A stretch of 52,828 nucleotides of DNA. It comes from a virus. The DNA is taken from positions 1-52,828 of the IMG/VR virus record IMGVR_UViG_3300046718_001019; one strand, given 5' to 3'. This document shows, piece after piece, positions 32,754 to 40,569 of the stretch. The stretch's first letter is position 1. The number at the start of each line of letters is the position of its first letter. The notes beneath the pieces were generated by a model that was not told the DNA's origin, did not search any database, and saw only the letters and a program-made list of their open reading frames with translations. The translations under genes were made by a program, and so were the position numbers.

Positions 32754-34308
32754 TGACGCGTCACTGAAGCGCGCCACCGATGCGCTCTGGCGAGCAGGCG
32801 ACCTCACCTACAAGCTCGACGAGGGGCGCCCCTCCGGCCCACAGCGGCGCTTCTACAACAAGAGTCGGAAGTGCAACTCCAAGACGTTCGTCACCGAGGA
32901 CGCGCGCCGCCTCGGCAAGACGTACGGACACGCCATCATCGGCTTCGAGCTCGCGCTCAAGAATCCCGGCCGCCGCATCAACTGGTGCCAGGACACCGCG
33001 AAGGGCGTGCGCGACATGGCGGTGCCCCTGTTCGAGAAAATAGCCAAGGACGCGCCGCCCGACTGCAAGCCGGAGTGGAAGGACAACCGCAGCGTCATGG
33101 CGTTCCCCAACGGCGCCTACATCTTCGTCTTCGGCGGCGATACCCAGGCGGACGCCGACAACGCGCGCGGTGGTGATGACCCCATCGCCAGCTTCGTCGA
33201 CGAGGGCGGCTTCATCGCGCTGCTCAAGTACATCTACCGCAGCATCTTGAAGCCGGCGCACCGACGCGTGAAGCGCAGGGGCCACTTCGGGATGATTTTC
33301 ATCGTCTCGTCCACGCCGGAGGACCTCGATCACTACTTCATCGAGTTGGCCGGCATCAACGAGGTGAAGGGCAGCTACATCCGCGAGGACATCTACGCGT
33401 CGGCGGACCCAGAGGCCTATATCGCGGAGGAAGCGCAGGACCTGGCACTCACCGTCGAGCAGTTCATGCGGACGGACGAGTTCAAGCGCGAGTTTCTCTG
33501 TCTCCGCGTCATCCGCAGCGACGTCGTCGTCTTCCCCGAGTTCACCGAGGCGAAGGACCGCAGCGAGCGCTCACTGGTTCAGGACTGGCCGCGGCCGCTG
33601 GGCTTTGAGCAGTACATCTACAAGCGAACAGGAGTGGACCCCGGCGGCATGAGAGACCCGACGGGCATCCTCTCTGGCTACGTCGACTTCACCAACGCGC
33701 GCATCGTCATCGAGGGCGAACGGCTCATGCCGCGGCCGAACACGAAAGACATCGCCGACGCCATCGTCGAGCTCGAGACGGAGCTCTGGGGGCCGCCGCC
33801 AGAGCCAACGCAGCCCGGGGAGACGCCACCGGACAGAGACCGCGTCTCGCGCCGGGTCGACGACGCCACCGGCCGCGTCACCCTGGACCTCTGGGAGATT
33901 CACAAACTCCGCTGCGAGCCGGCGGTGAAGAACGACCGCAACGCCAGCATCGGCCTCATCCGCACCTACCTGCTCAACGGAACGCTCGTCGTCCACCCGC
34001 GGTGCGTTCAACTCCTGCATCAACTGCAGTATGCGAAGAACAACGCCACGCGCACCGACTTCCTCCGCAACGACAAGGGGCACTGCGACCTCGCCGCGGC
34101 GCTGATGTACTTCGTGCGCGACTTGAACCTCATCACCAATCCCTATCCGGCGGACTTCGACCAGCTCACCGGCCGCGCGATGCCCGACAATCACGTCATC
34201 ATGATTCGCCGGGAGGAGATGGGCGTCGGTCGCGATAAACAGGGTCTCGCCGCCGCGCTGCTCAGTGGGAACAGGTTCGTCCAGGGGCAGTTGAAGCGCC
34301 ACCGCTGA
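32716..34308 (+). CDS. terL: Terminase large subunit
   Basis: A 530-residue packaging motor. The ATPase domain shows a deviant Walker A, ARRLGKTYG (Lys near residue 68), and Walker B IASFVDE (Asp/Glu near 162-163), followed by an SSTP coupling motif. The C-terminal nuclease half begins near residue 300 with VDPGG and a later Asp-rich region. It translocates DNA into the prohead using ATP and cuts unit lengths. The ATG lies inside the small-subunit gene; an internal start slightly downstream is possible. Confidence 0.9.
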   Translation: MTTTTSPAPPRIDDASLKRATDALWRAGDLTYKLDEGRPSGPQRRFYNKSRKCNSKTFVTEDARRLGKTYGHAIIGFELALKNPGRRINWCQDTAKGVRDMAVPLFEKIAKDAPPDCKPEWKDNRSVMAFPNGAYIFVFGGDTQADADNARGGDDPIASFVDEGGFIALLKYIYRSILKPAHRRVKRRGHFGMIFIVSSTPEDLDHYFIELAGINEVKGSYIREDIYASADPEAYIAEEAQDLALTVEQFMRTDEFKREFLCLRVIRSDVVVFPEFTEAKDRSERSLVQDWPRPLGFEQYIYKRTGVDPGGMRDPTGILSGYVDFTNARIVIEGERLMPRPNTKDIADAIVELETELWGPPPEPTQPGETPPDRDRVSRRVDDATGRVTLDLWEIHKLRCEPAVKNDRNASIGLIRTYLLNGTLVVHPRCVQLLHQLQYAKNNATRTDFLRNDKGHCDLAAALMYFVRDLNLITNPYPADFDQLTGRAMPDNHVIMIRREEMGVGRDKQGLAAALLSGNRFVQGQLKRHR

Positions 34309-34320
34309 CGCTGGTACGGT
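34291..34320 (+). promoter_or_regulatory. Predicted promoter for the lysis genes
   Basis: TTGAAG (34291-34296), an 18-bp spacer, TACGGT (34315-34320) at the very end of the terminase gene. The layout is the same as in the Y RNA promoters, in unrelated surroundings. It points at the cassette starting at 34411. Confidence 0.5.
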
Positions 34321-34410
34321 GAAGGCACCGACGTTGCGAGACGGGCACCTACCTCGAAAGAGCCGGTGCGCTACCGAGCGCGAACGGACACCCGCCGTGA
34401 CGGAGCTTTC

Positions 34411-34650
34411 GTGTCTGACGCCGCGCCTCTCGAGTTGCTGCCCTTCAATGATCCGCCCTCCATCGAGACATCGGTCCAGGAGCACCTGAACGTGGTGCAC
34501 GAGATGCGTGAGATGCGCGAATCGCAGCGCATCTTGAACGAGAACCACCAGCGGCTCGCGGACGCCATCACCGTCGACCGGCTGTCGCTGGGCCGCATCG
34601 AGAAGCTGCTCTCCCGCGTCGCCCAACACCTGGGGGTCCGACATGGCTGA
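34411..34650 (+). CDS. Small coiled-coil protein
   Basis: A 79-residue protein, GTG start with GGAG six bases upstream. Helical and charged (VHEMREMRESQRILNENHQRLADAI). It overlaps the next gene by eight bases. Probably part of the lysis cassette; function unknown. Confidence 0.55.
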   Translation: MSDAAPLELLPFNDPPSIETSVQEHLNVVHEMREMRESQRILNENHQRLADAITVDRLSLGRIEKLLSRVAQHLGVRHG

Positions 34651-35113
34651 AGAACTGCCGCTGCCGCCACTGCCGAAGGCCGGACCGAAACCGCCGCGCC
34701 CCGCCGACGGCGACACGAACCCCGGCGTCGCGTCGACCGAGTACGTGAAGCGGAAGCTGCGCAACGCGAACCTGCTCACCCGCCTGGTCGGCGCCGCGGT
34801 GGCCGCGGCCGTCACCGCGGGTCTCGGCTTTTTCTTCAGCGCCCGCCACGAAGAGGTGAAGACGCAAGCGGCCCAGGTCGACGCCACGAGCCTCGAGCGG
34901 ATGGTGAAGGTTGAGCAGCGGCTCGCAGACCACATCGACGCGGAGAACCAGCGCCACGCCGAGCTGCTCGACCGGCTCAATCACGGCGAGCGCATGCAGG
35001 CCACCATCGACGCGAAGCTCGACCTCGAGCTCGACCAGCACCACGTGCCGAAAGGCCGTCGCCCCTCGCCCGGTGACTTCGAGCCCGCGGGTCCGCCAGG
35101 AGAACGCCCTTGA
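34643..35113 (+). CDS. Membrane-anchored coiled-coil protein, possible spanin-like
   Basis: A 156-residue protein with a Pro-rich N-terminus, one transmembrane helix near residues 47-68 (VGAAVAAAVTAGLGFFF) and a long periplasmic-type coiled coil. The layout resembles an inner-membrane spanin (Rz type), and the next gene is the endolysin. Without sequence similarity this stays tentative. Confidence 0.5.
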   Translation: MAEELPLPPLPKAGPKPPRPADGDTNPGVASTEYVKRKLRNANLLTRLVGAAVAAAVTAGLGFFFSARHEEVKTQAAQVDATSLERMVKVEQRLADHIDAENQRHAELLDRLNHGERMQATIDAKLDLELDQHHVPKGRRPSPGDFEPAGPPGERP

Positions 35114-35613
35114 GCGCGCTGCTGTTGTCCCGCGTCGACACCGCGCTGGCCTATCCGCTCTTCATGCAGCGCTTCGAGGCGATGCTCGACGACGCGATGC
35201 TGCAGGGCCGCGCCTACTGGTGCGTCGAGCTCTACCGCTCCTACGCGCGCTCCGACACCCTCTTCGCCCAGGGCCGTACCGCGCCGGGCCCCATCGTCAC
35301 CAACGCCCGCGGCGGTCAGTCAGCGCACAACTTCGGCATCGCCGGCGACCTGGTGCTCGACGGCTACCTCGACCGCGCCGGACTGCAGCCCGATTACCGG
35401 CCGGCCTCCTACGACTTGCTCGGCGTGCTCGCGACGAAGCATGGCCTCGTCTGGGGCGGCAGCTGGCACTTCAAGGACCTCCCGCACGTCCAGGTCCCCG
35501 GCTTCATCACCGCCGACGACATGGCCCCGCTCCGCCGAGCCTTCGACGCCGGCGGGCTCCAGGCCGTCTGGGCGTACCTCGATCAGCACCTCACCTTCCC
35601 CGTCGCCGCTTGA
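35110..35613 (+). CDS. Endolysin, peptidase M15 type (L-Ala-D-Glu / D-Ala-D-Ala peptidase-like)
   Basis: A 167-residue cell-wall peptidase. Zinc-binding motifs of the VanY/T5-endolysin family are present: SAHNFGIAGD (SxHxxGxAxD, about residues 73-82) and WHFKDLPHVQ (about 119-128). It degrades peptidoglycan cross-links at the end of infection. TTG start behind AGGAG, overlapping the previous stop. No signal peptide, so release depends on the holin. Confidence 0.88.
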   Translation: MSALLLSRVDTALAYPLFMQRFEAMLDDAMLQGRAYWCVELYRSYARSDTLFAQGRTAPGPIVTNARGGQSAHNFGIAGDLVLDGYLDRAGLQPDYRPASYDLLGVLATKHGLVWGGSWHFKDLPHVQVPGFITADDMAPLRRAFDAGGLQAVWAYLDQHLTFPVAA

Positions 35614-35624
35614 AGGAGCACCAC

Positions 35625-36107
35625 ATGCGCCTGCCCACCATCTCGTTCTACGAAACCCCGCCCAACCTCGCCGACAAGGTCTTCTGGTTCGCCTGGCGCG
35701 TCTTCATGGGCCTGTCCCTCCTCGCCATCGTGCTGATGGCCGGCCTCGCCGGCGCCCAGTCGCCCGGGGTTCAGGGGGTGCCGCAGCCGGCCTGGCTCAC
35801 CCTCGTGCTCGGGCTCGCGCCGTGGCTCATCGGCGCGGCCGTCGCGTTCCACCCGCTGCTGAAGCTCGGCGGACTGTTCCACGCACTGGCGAAGAAGCAC
35901 ACCGGCCTCGCGGCGGCGGCGCTCGAGGACCTGGGCATCGTTGCTGACGACGTCGACGCCTACGTCACCAAGAACGGCGGCTCGCTCAAGGACCTCACCG
36001 ACCCGGCCAAGCGCGCCGCGGCCGAGGAGGCGCTCGTTGCCGACGCCAAGGTCGAGGCGAAGCAGGCCGTCGACGACGCTCTCGCGAGGGCGCTTCCTCA
36101 TGGCTGA
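35625..36107 (+). CDS. Holin candidate
   Basis: A 160-residue protein with two transmembrane helices, about residues 25-47 (MGLSLLAIVLMAGLAGA) and about 58-80 (LTLVLGLAPWLIGAAVAF), and a charged helical C-terminus. Two-helix holins directly after the endolysin gene are common. An AAGGAG ribosome-binding site precedes ATG 35625. Confidence 0.6.
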   Translation: MRLPTISFYETPPNLADKVFWFAWRVFMGLSLLAIVLMAGLAGAQSPGVQGVPQPAWLTLVLGLAPWLIGAAVAFHPLLKLGGLFHALAKKHTGLAAAALEDLGIVADDVDAYVTKNGGSLKDLTDPAKRAAAEEALVADAKVEAKQAVDDALARALPHG

Positions 36108-36348
36108 CACCGGCACCGCGGGCGATGACGTCCTGAAGCTGCTGGAAGGAGCGATCGTCGGGTTCGCCACCGGCAAGGGCGTGTCGCTCTCGCCGGATCA
36201 GATCGGCAAGCTCGTCACCGACTGCGCGGCCTGGGTCGCGAAGGCCGTCACGACGAAGGTCACCGACAAAGCGGCCGCAGACGGTCAGGCGGCGGCGGAC
36301 AAGATCACCACGCTCGAGCAGGCCGAGGCCGCTCAGGAGAAACTCTGA
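36100..36348 (+). CDS. Small helical protein in the lysis cassette
   Basis: An 82-residue Ala/Lys/Asp-rich protein, start overlapping the holin end. It has one moderately hydrophobic helix (LEGAIVGFATGKGV) and could be an antiholin or accessory protein. Not recognised. Confidence 0.5.
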   Translation: MADTGTAGDDVLKLLEGAIVGFATGKGVSLSPDQIGKLVTDCAAWVAKAVTTKVTDKAAADGQAAADKITTLEQAEAAQEKL

Positions 36349-36701
36349 TGCTCACGCTCGTCATGATCGTCGCCCTCTCGCAGTCGCCCGATGCACCGCT
36401 GCGGCACCAGTGCGGCACGGTGGAGCACAAGCCTGACGGCGGCGTGGATGCGACCGTGGCAGGCTGCGCGAACATCCTCAACGTCGGCACGCCCACCCCG
36501 TACGCTGGACTGCTGCTGGATGAGCAGGAAGACGTGCACCGCACCTCACGCGAAGAGGGAAAGACGGTCGAGCTGAAGGAGCTCAAGACCGGCAACTTCA
36601 TCATGCCGCCCGGCGCCTACGTGGGCATCACGGGCGCTGCCGTCGGGGTGGCGATCGCGCTCACGCTGGCGCTGCTTGCCGGAACCGGGCACCTGAAGTA
36701 G
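36348..36701 (+). CDS. Membrane protein in the lysis cassette
   Basis: A 117-residue protein with a hydrophobic start (MLTLVMIVALSQ) that may be a signal sequence, a polar middle with two Cys, and a C-terminal transmembrane helix (VGITGAAVGVAIALTLALLAG). The stop is nine bases before the tRNA that follows. Confidence 0.55.
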   Translation: MLTLVMIVALSQSPDAPLRHQCGTVEHKPDGGVDATVAGCANILNVGTPTPYAGLLLDEQEDVHRTSREEGKTVELKELKTGNFIMPPGAYVGITGAAVGVAIALTLALLAGTGHLK

Positions 36702-36709
36702 ATTCGCAT

Positions 36710-36781
36710 CGTGCCGTGGAGCAGCGGTAGCTCGCTGGGCTCATAACCCAGAGGTCGCCGGTTCGAATCCGGCCGGCGCAA
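36710..36781 (+). tRNA. tRNA-Met (CAU), initiator type
   Basis: A full cloverleaf: acceptor 36710-36716 with 36774-36780, D-arm GAGC/GCTC, anticodon loop CTCATAA with CAT at 36742-36744, T-arm GCCGG-TTCGAAT-CCGGC. Initiator hallmarks are visible: the C1-A72 mismatch (36710/36780), three G-C pairs closing the anticodon stem (GGG/CCC) and an A11-U24 pair. CCA is not encoded; the discriminator A (36781) runs straight into the AAGGAGG of the next gene. Confidence 0.9.
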
Positions 36782-36793
36782 AGGAGGCAGCAC

Positions 36794-37096
36794 ATGCACT
36801 ACAAGAACGGCCGCGAGGCGAAGAACGGCGACAAGGTGGTCTTCACCCCGATGTACACGAGCGGGGACGGCAAGATCGTCTACGGCTCTCCGATGATCGG
36901 CATCCTCTACGATGCCCAGGCCGGCAACGACCACTGCAACGGAAAGGTCGCGCCGATGAGCCCGGCCGACTCTTGCCCGAACCTGAAGGAGTGCCTGCAC
37001 CTCGAGGACGTGCTCAAGGTGATCGCCGGCGACGTGCCCGACACCTCGAAGGCGGCCGACCCGATCCCCGCGCCGGCCGCGACCGCTCCGGGCTAA
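36794..37096 (+). CDS. Hypothetical protein after the tRNA
   Basis: A 100-residue protein with a strong AAGGAGG site that touches the tRNA 3' end, so tRNA and mRNA probably come from one transcript. A beta-rich body (KNGDKVVFTPMYTSGDGKIVYG) holds three Cys, and the tail is Pro/Ala-rich. It converges with the leftward ParB-like gene, overlapping four bases. Confidence 0.6.
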   Translation: MHYKNGREAKNGDKVVFTPMYTSGDGKIVYGSPMIGILYDAQAGNDHCNGKVAPMSPADSCPNLKECLHLEDVLKVIAGDVPDTSKAADPIPAPAATAPG

Positions 37097-38142
37097 GCCT
37101 TCTTGAAGAGCGCCTCGGCCGAGCCGACCTGCTCTTCCTTTTGCATCACCTCGCGCACGGTCCGGTCGACCTCGCGGAAGTCGATGCCGTAGGCCTTGCA
37201 GAGTGCCTTGAGCCGCACGTTCGCCTCGTCCTCGGGCGTGTCCACCCAGCGCGCCGCGGTGAGTTCCACAAGCAGTCCGCGCAGTTCGGCGCCTGACATC
37301 TTCTGCAGCCGCGCCTGGAGCTGCTTCGGTGTCTCCAGCCCGCGGCGCTCGAGCACGATGTCCGGCGCCCCGTCGGTCAGGTCCGCGCTCACCATGAAGC
37401 GCAGGTCCTCCGGCCGCAGGTCCGCCTTCGTCTGCACCACATCGACCACGCGGCCCAGGGCGAAGCTACGCACCCGGTGCACCACCTTCTCCACCTGCTT
37501 GCGCGCGAACGCCTTCAGCCCCGTCTTGCGCTCCTTGGCCGTCTCCTCATCGAGCAGCCGCCTGAGCACCTGGCGCGCCTCGCCATGCGGCACCGGGTCA
37601 CCGTACCGGTTCGGCTCGAGCCGCTGCACCGCCACCTCCTGGAGCCGCTCGCCCTTGAGCCGCGCCACGAGCAGCGCCGTCGCCGCCGTGAGGCGTCCCG
37701 CGGTGAACGCCTTGCGCGCCGCCGGCGCGAGCTCGAGCAACTTCACCCGTTCGTACACCGACGTCCGCGCCCGGCCCACCGAATCGGCCACGTCGTCGTA
37801 GGACATGCCGAGCAGGTGCAGCTGGTGAAACGCATCGGCCTCCTCGAGCGGGTGCAGGTCCTCGCGCTGCAGGTTCTCGATGAGCTGCACCTCGAGCGCT
37901 TCCTCATCGCTCAGCTCGCGCACCACCACCGGCACTTCCTTCAGGCCCGCTTTCTTCGCAGCGCGGAGGCGCCGGGCGCCGGCGACCACCTCAAAGCCCT
38001 CCTTCGTGTGTCGCACCACGAGCGGCTCGAGCACCTCGTGCTTCTTCATGCTGGCCACGAGCTCGGACAGGTCACCGAAGTGCTTGCGGGGGTTCGTCTT
38101 CGACTCGTGCAGTTCGCTCAGCGGAACGGTCTTGGTCGCCAT
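37093..38142 (-). CDS. ParB-like protein 1
   Basis: A 349-residue ParB/Spo0J-family protein. The ParB nuclease-like N-domain shows NPRKHFGDLSELVASMK, the GARRLRAAKKAG variant of the GERRxxA box and IENLQREDL. A helix-turn-helix region follows (YDDVADSVGRARTSVYERVKLL). The Gly-Ala-Arg-Arg change at the CTP-binding box is common in phage relatives. Possible roles are plasmid-like partition or transcription control; no ParA is present. Confidence 0.85.
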   Translation of the reverse strand: MATKTVPLSELHESKTNPRKHFGDLSELVASMKKHEVLEPLVVRHTKEGFEVVAGARRLRAAKKAGLKEVPVVVRELSDEEALEVQLIENLQREDLHPLEEADAFHQLHLLGMSYDDVADSVGRARTSVYERVKLLELAPAARKAFTAGRLTAATALLVARLKGERLQEVAVQRLEPNRYGDPVPHGEARQVLRRLLDEETAKERKTGLKAFARKQVEKVVHRVRSFALGRVVDVVQTKADLRPEDLRFMVSADLTDGAPDIVLERRGLETPKQLQARLQKMSGAELRGLLVELTAARWVDTPEDEANVRLKALCKAYGIDFREVDRTVREVMQKEEQVGSAEALFKKA

Positions 38143-38180
38143 GGCTGCCCTTCTAACTGCGCTCGGTGTGGGTGCGGATG

Positions 38181-38217
38181 TCGAACGCGTATGGTCACGT
38201 TCGAAAGTGACGTTCGA
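38181..38217. promoter_or_regulatory. Operator / parS-like repeats
   Basis: TCGAACG (38181-38187) and CGTTCGA (38198-38204) form an inverted repeat 10 bp apart; a third CGTTCGA lies at 38211-38217. They occupy the gap upstream of the ParB-like gene, a natural place for an operator or a centromere-like site bound by that protein. Confidence 0.45.
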
Positions 38218-38235
38218 TGGCTGCCTCGCCCTGGG

Positions 38236-38685
38236 CTAGCTGAGGTTCTTCACCACATCGGCGCGCTGCTGCTCGTAGTGCTTCAACTGCACGCGGAGTG
38301 CGGCCGCGTACTGTTCTCTGGTCATGTGGGGCTTGCTGACGTGACCCGCCTCGACGGCGGCGATCAGCTTCAGGTGCTTCTCGAGAATGCGGTCGAGCTC
38401 GCCGACCAGGTGCTCGCGCGCCTCGGCCAGCATCTGCTCTTCTTTTGCGGTCCGCTTCGGCCGCAGTTCAAGTTCATTCACGTGCTGCTTCTGCGCCATC
38501 GTCTTCCACCACTCATTCAGCGTGAGACCGGCCTCCTCGGCCGCGGCGCGGGCCATGTCGTCGACGCCGATGCTCACCCTGACTTTGTGCTCGCGCGCTG
38601 CATTGCGATCCTCCACCGGCAGCGGCGGCCGGCCGGGGTTCTCGTGTCGACGGTCTTTCTTCTTTCTCGCCATTGCCTCTTCCAT
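38236..38685 (-). CDS. Hypothetical protein, possible ribbon-helix-helix
   Basis: About 149 residues. A basic N-terminus (ARKKKDRRHENPGRPP) precedes KVRVSIGVDDMARAAAEEAGLTLNEWW, a strand-helix-helix pattern as in Arc/CopG-type DNA-binding domains. The C-terminal half is a charged coiled coil. The start at 38685 has GGAGG eight bases upstream; ATG 38673 is an alternative. Confidence 0.55.
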   Translation of the reverse strand: MEEAMARKKKDRRHENPGRPPLPVEDRNAAREHKVRVSIGVDDMARAAAEEAGLTLNEWWKTMAQKQHVNELELRPKRTAKEEQMLAEAREHLVGELDRILEKHLKLIAAVEAGHVSKPHMTREQYAAALRVQLKHYEQQRADVVKNLS

Positions 38686-38760
38686 GCCGAACGCCTCCGT
38701 TTGGGTCAAGCGCATTGGGATTGAGCCGGCCCCTTCCGGCTCTCACCCGATGCGCTCGAC

Positions 38761-39561
38761 TCAGGCGGCCTTCATCCGGCGGAACTCCTCGGCGAGGTGC
38801 CAGAGCGCCTTGTTGAGGCGGGTGTCTTCGGTCACCGAGGCGACAGCGCGCACCCGGCGGCGCTTCCCCTCGGCCGTCGTGCCGCGCACGCCGCCGCGCA
38901 CCAGGTTCTCCTGCACCCGGTTGAAGGTGGTCCACAGGTCGCCGCCCTTATCGTCGTAGCGGCGCGCGGTGAGCAGCGAGCGGGGGTCCGCCTGGACTTC
39001 GTCGCCCCAGCGGGCCACCGCGGCCGCACCGGCGAAGGCCTCCTGCTCGCCCGCGGTGAGCTGAACGGCGCGCATGCCGTTGATGGACTCGGAGAGCTTC
39101 GGCACGTCGGCCACCACCTTGAAGCTCGCGTCGATGATCTCCGCCGGCGTCACGTGCGCGTGGCGGATGGAGATTTTCGCGAAGGTGCTGTCAGCGACCA
39201 CCATCCCGTTGCCGCAGACCAGGCGGAAGACGCCGGCGTGCAGCTGGAACGCGCTGGACGCGTCGTGCGAGTTGACCAGCACCAGCTCGGGGAAGACGTC
39301 GCCGACGTCGAGGCGCGCGTCCGAGTGGCGGAAGCGCACAACGTGGCGCTGCACACCGGCGCGGGTGATGTCCTTCGCCCTGCCCTGCGCCGCGAACATC
39401 GGCGCCCAGCCGGCGCCCTGGAGCGCGTCGACGACGCTCGAGGTGGGGACGAAGGAGTACTTCTCGGAGACGCTGGCGTGCGGCGCGGCGGCGAAGATGG
39501 CCGGGGCGGTGCGGGCGAGCTGCTCGGTGCTGAGGACGTTGCCAGAGGTACGGGTGATCAT
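38761..39561 (-). CDS. DUF932 family protein
   Basis: A 266-residue protein of the DUF932 phage/plasmid family, recognised from the central block VVRFRHSDARLDVGDVFPELVLVNSHDASSAF (key residues H, D, NSHD), then LVCGNGMVV and a Lys/Arg-rich C-terminus. Family members are widespread on mobile elements and have no firmly established function. It lies between ParB-like protein 1 and the tRNA-Leu on the same strand. Confidence 0.8.
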   Translation of the reverse strand: MITRTSGNVLSTEQLARTAPAIFAAAPHASVSEKYSFVPTSSVVDALQGAGWAPMFAAQGRAKDITRAGVQRHVVRFRHSDARLDVGDVFPELVLVNSHDASSAFQLHAGVFRLVCGNGMVVADSTFAKISIRHAHVTPAEIIDASFKVVADVPKLSESINGMRAVQLTAGEQEAFAGAAAVARWGDEVQADPRSLLTARRYDDKGGDLWTTFNRVQENLVRGGVRGTTAEGKRRRVRAVASVTEDTRLNKALWHLAEEFRRMKAA

Positions 39562-39619
39562 CGTGCGTTCTCCCTACGTGAGCCCAGCGCCGACAATCGG
39601 CACCGGGAACAACGAGGAA

Positions 39620-39707
39620 GGTGGGTGACGGGGCTTGAACCCGTATGCTCCCGCTAGAGAGCCACCGCTTCTAAGGCGGCTGCGTCTACCAATTCCGCCA
39701 CACCCAC
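39620..39707 (-). tRNA. tRNA-Leu (UAG)
   Basis: Read on the minus strand: acceptor GTGGGTG/CACCCAC, D-arm GCG/CGC, anticodon loop CTTAGAA (UAG), a long class II variable arm (GCTC...GAGC), T-arm ACGGG-TTCAAGC-CCCGT. The base at discriminator position 73 appears to be C rather than the A expected for bacterial tRNA-Leu, and no CCA is encoded. Confidence 0.88.
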
Positions 39708-39708
39708 C

Positions 39709-40033
39709 GTTTCCTCAGAGAGTCGTTTGCGCGACCCTCTATATATATAGTGTACCCAGATATATTATTTGGGCATTTCGGCGGGCATTTCCAGGGAAAT
39801 ATTTAGTGGGGACAGTTATTTACGCGTAAGCCGGCTTGGCAGAAAAATCGACCGTTGAAATCACTGGGGGTTTTATTTCTGTGTCCCCACAAATGTTTTC
39901 GGGTAGCGGGGCCCAGAAAGCCCAACCCCCGCACCGGGCACGATGTCCGGGCGGGGGTCAGGGGTGTGGCGGTCGGCCTTTCGGCCGGCCCTCTAGCGGG
40001 AGATCTGTATGGTGCTCTTGGGACGGACTGCCG
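39709..40033. other. AT-rich gene-free region with hairpins
   Basis: No gene is supported in these 325 bases. 39735-39810 is far more AT-rich than the rest (CTATATATATAG; AATATATC-like runs) and holds two GGGCATTTC repeats and the arms ATTTCC/GGAAAT. GTGGGGAC near 39808 and GTCCCCAC near 39882 form a long-range inverted repeat. Near 39927-39958 CCCCCGC pairs with GCGGGGG, and near 39970-39990 GGCCGGCC-GAAA-GGCCGACC (minus strand) forms a tetraloop hairpin. It is probably the end of the long leftward operon plus a promoter for tRNA-Leu and the genes beyond. Confidence 0.5.
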
Positions 40034-40252
40034 TCAACTCTTCCTCTCGTGGAGTGCCGCCCTCAGCTCGGGCTCTTCCTCGGGCCAGAAGTGACCGGCG
40101 TACGGAAGTTCGCCATAGCCTCGACACTCTCCGCCCGTGGTGCAGTAGCCGGTCGCAGCCTCCAGCGGAACGGAGCGCCCACGCGGGGCCTTGCGGCGGC
40201 CGCAGACGGTGCAGTCGGGCATGGCCCAGCAGGCGACGGTGTGCTGGCTCAT
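40034..40252 (-). CDS. Small Cys-rich protein
   Basis: A 72-residue protein with Cys pairs (CWAMPDCTVCGRRK; CTTGGEC) suggesting a zinc-binding fold. ATG overlaps the upstream gene's end. It is the last gene of the long leftward run. Confidence 0.55.
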   Translation of the reverse strand: MSQHTVACWAMPDCTVCGRRKAPRGRSVPLEAATGYCTTGGECRGYGELPYAGHFWPEEEPELRAALHERKS

Positions 40253-40569
40253 CGCGAGCCCCCGAGTTTCCCGTCGGCGAGCAGTCGGCTGATCGCAAAC
40301 AGCACGCACTTGCAGCACGTGACGCGAGTCGGTCCGCTGACCTTGGTGGTCGGCAGCGGGCGGCGGTTGGAGTTGTGGCCGCACATGAACATGGGCGACG
40401 CCTTCCCGTTGAACATCGCGAGGTGCGTGCGCCCCGTCTTCGTGTTCTGCCAGACGATGTTCGCGACCACGCTGTATGGGTCGGGCATGCGCACCTTCAG
40501 TTCCTCGAACATCTTCCTTGTGTCGGGCGGCCACCAGTCACCTCCCGCAAAGAGCGTCATGGTGCTCAT
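40249..40569 (-). CDS. Hypothetical protein
   Basis: A 106-residue protein with a beta-rich first half (YSVVANIVWQNTKTGRTHLAMF), a central CGHNSN and a CCKC cluster near residue 85 that could bind metal. Overlaps both neighbours. Not recognised. Confidence 0.55.
   Translation of the reverse strand: MSTMTLFAGGDWWPPDTRKMFEELKVRMPDPYSVVANIVWQNTKTGRTHLAMFNGKASPMFMCGHNSNRRPLPTTKVSGPTRVTCCKCVLFAISRLLADGKLGGSR

Noticed and set aside
36710-36781. tRNA-Met as a phage attachment site
   Set aside because: The integrase is 14 kb away, the tRNA is complete, and no second copy of its 3' half is found in the window.
39735-39800. AT-rich stretch as a replication origin
   Set aside because: It lacks repeated initiator boxes and lies between a tRNA and an operon end; promoter or operon-end function explains it as well, so no origin is claimed.
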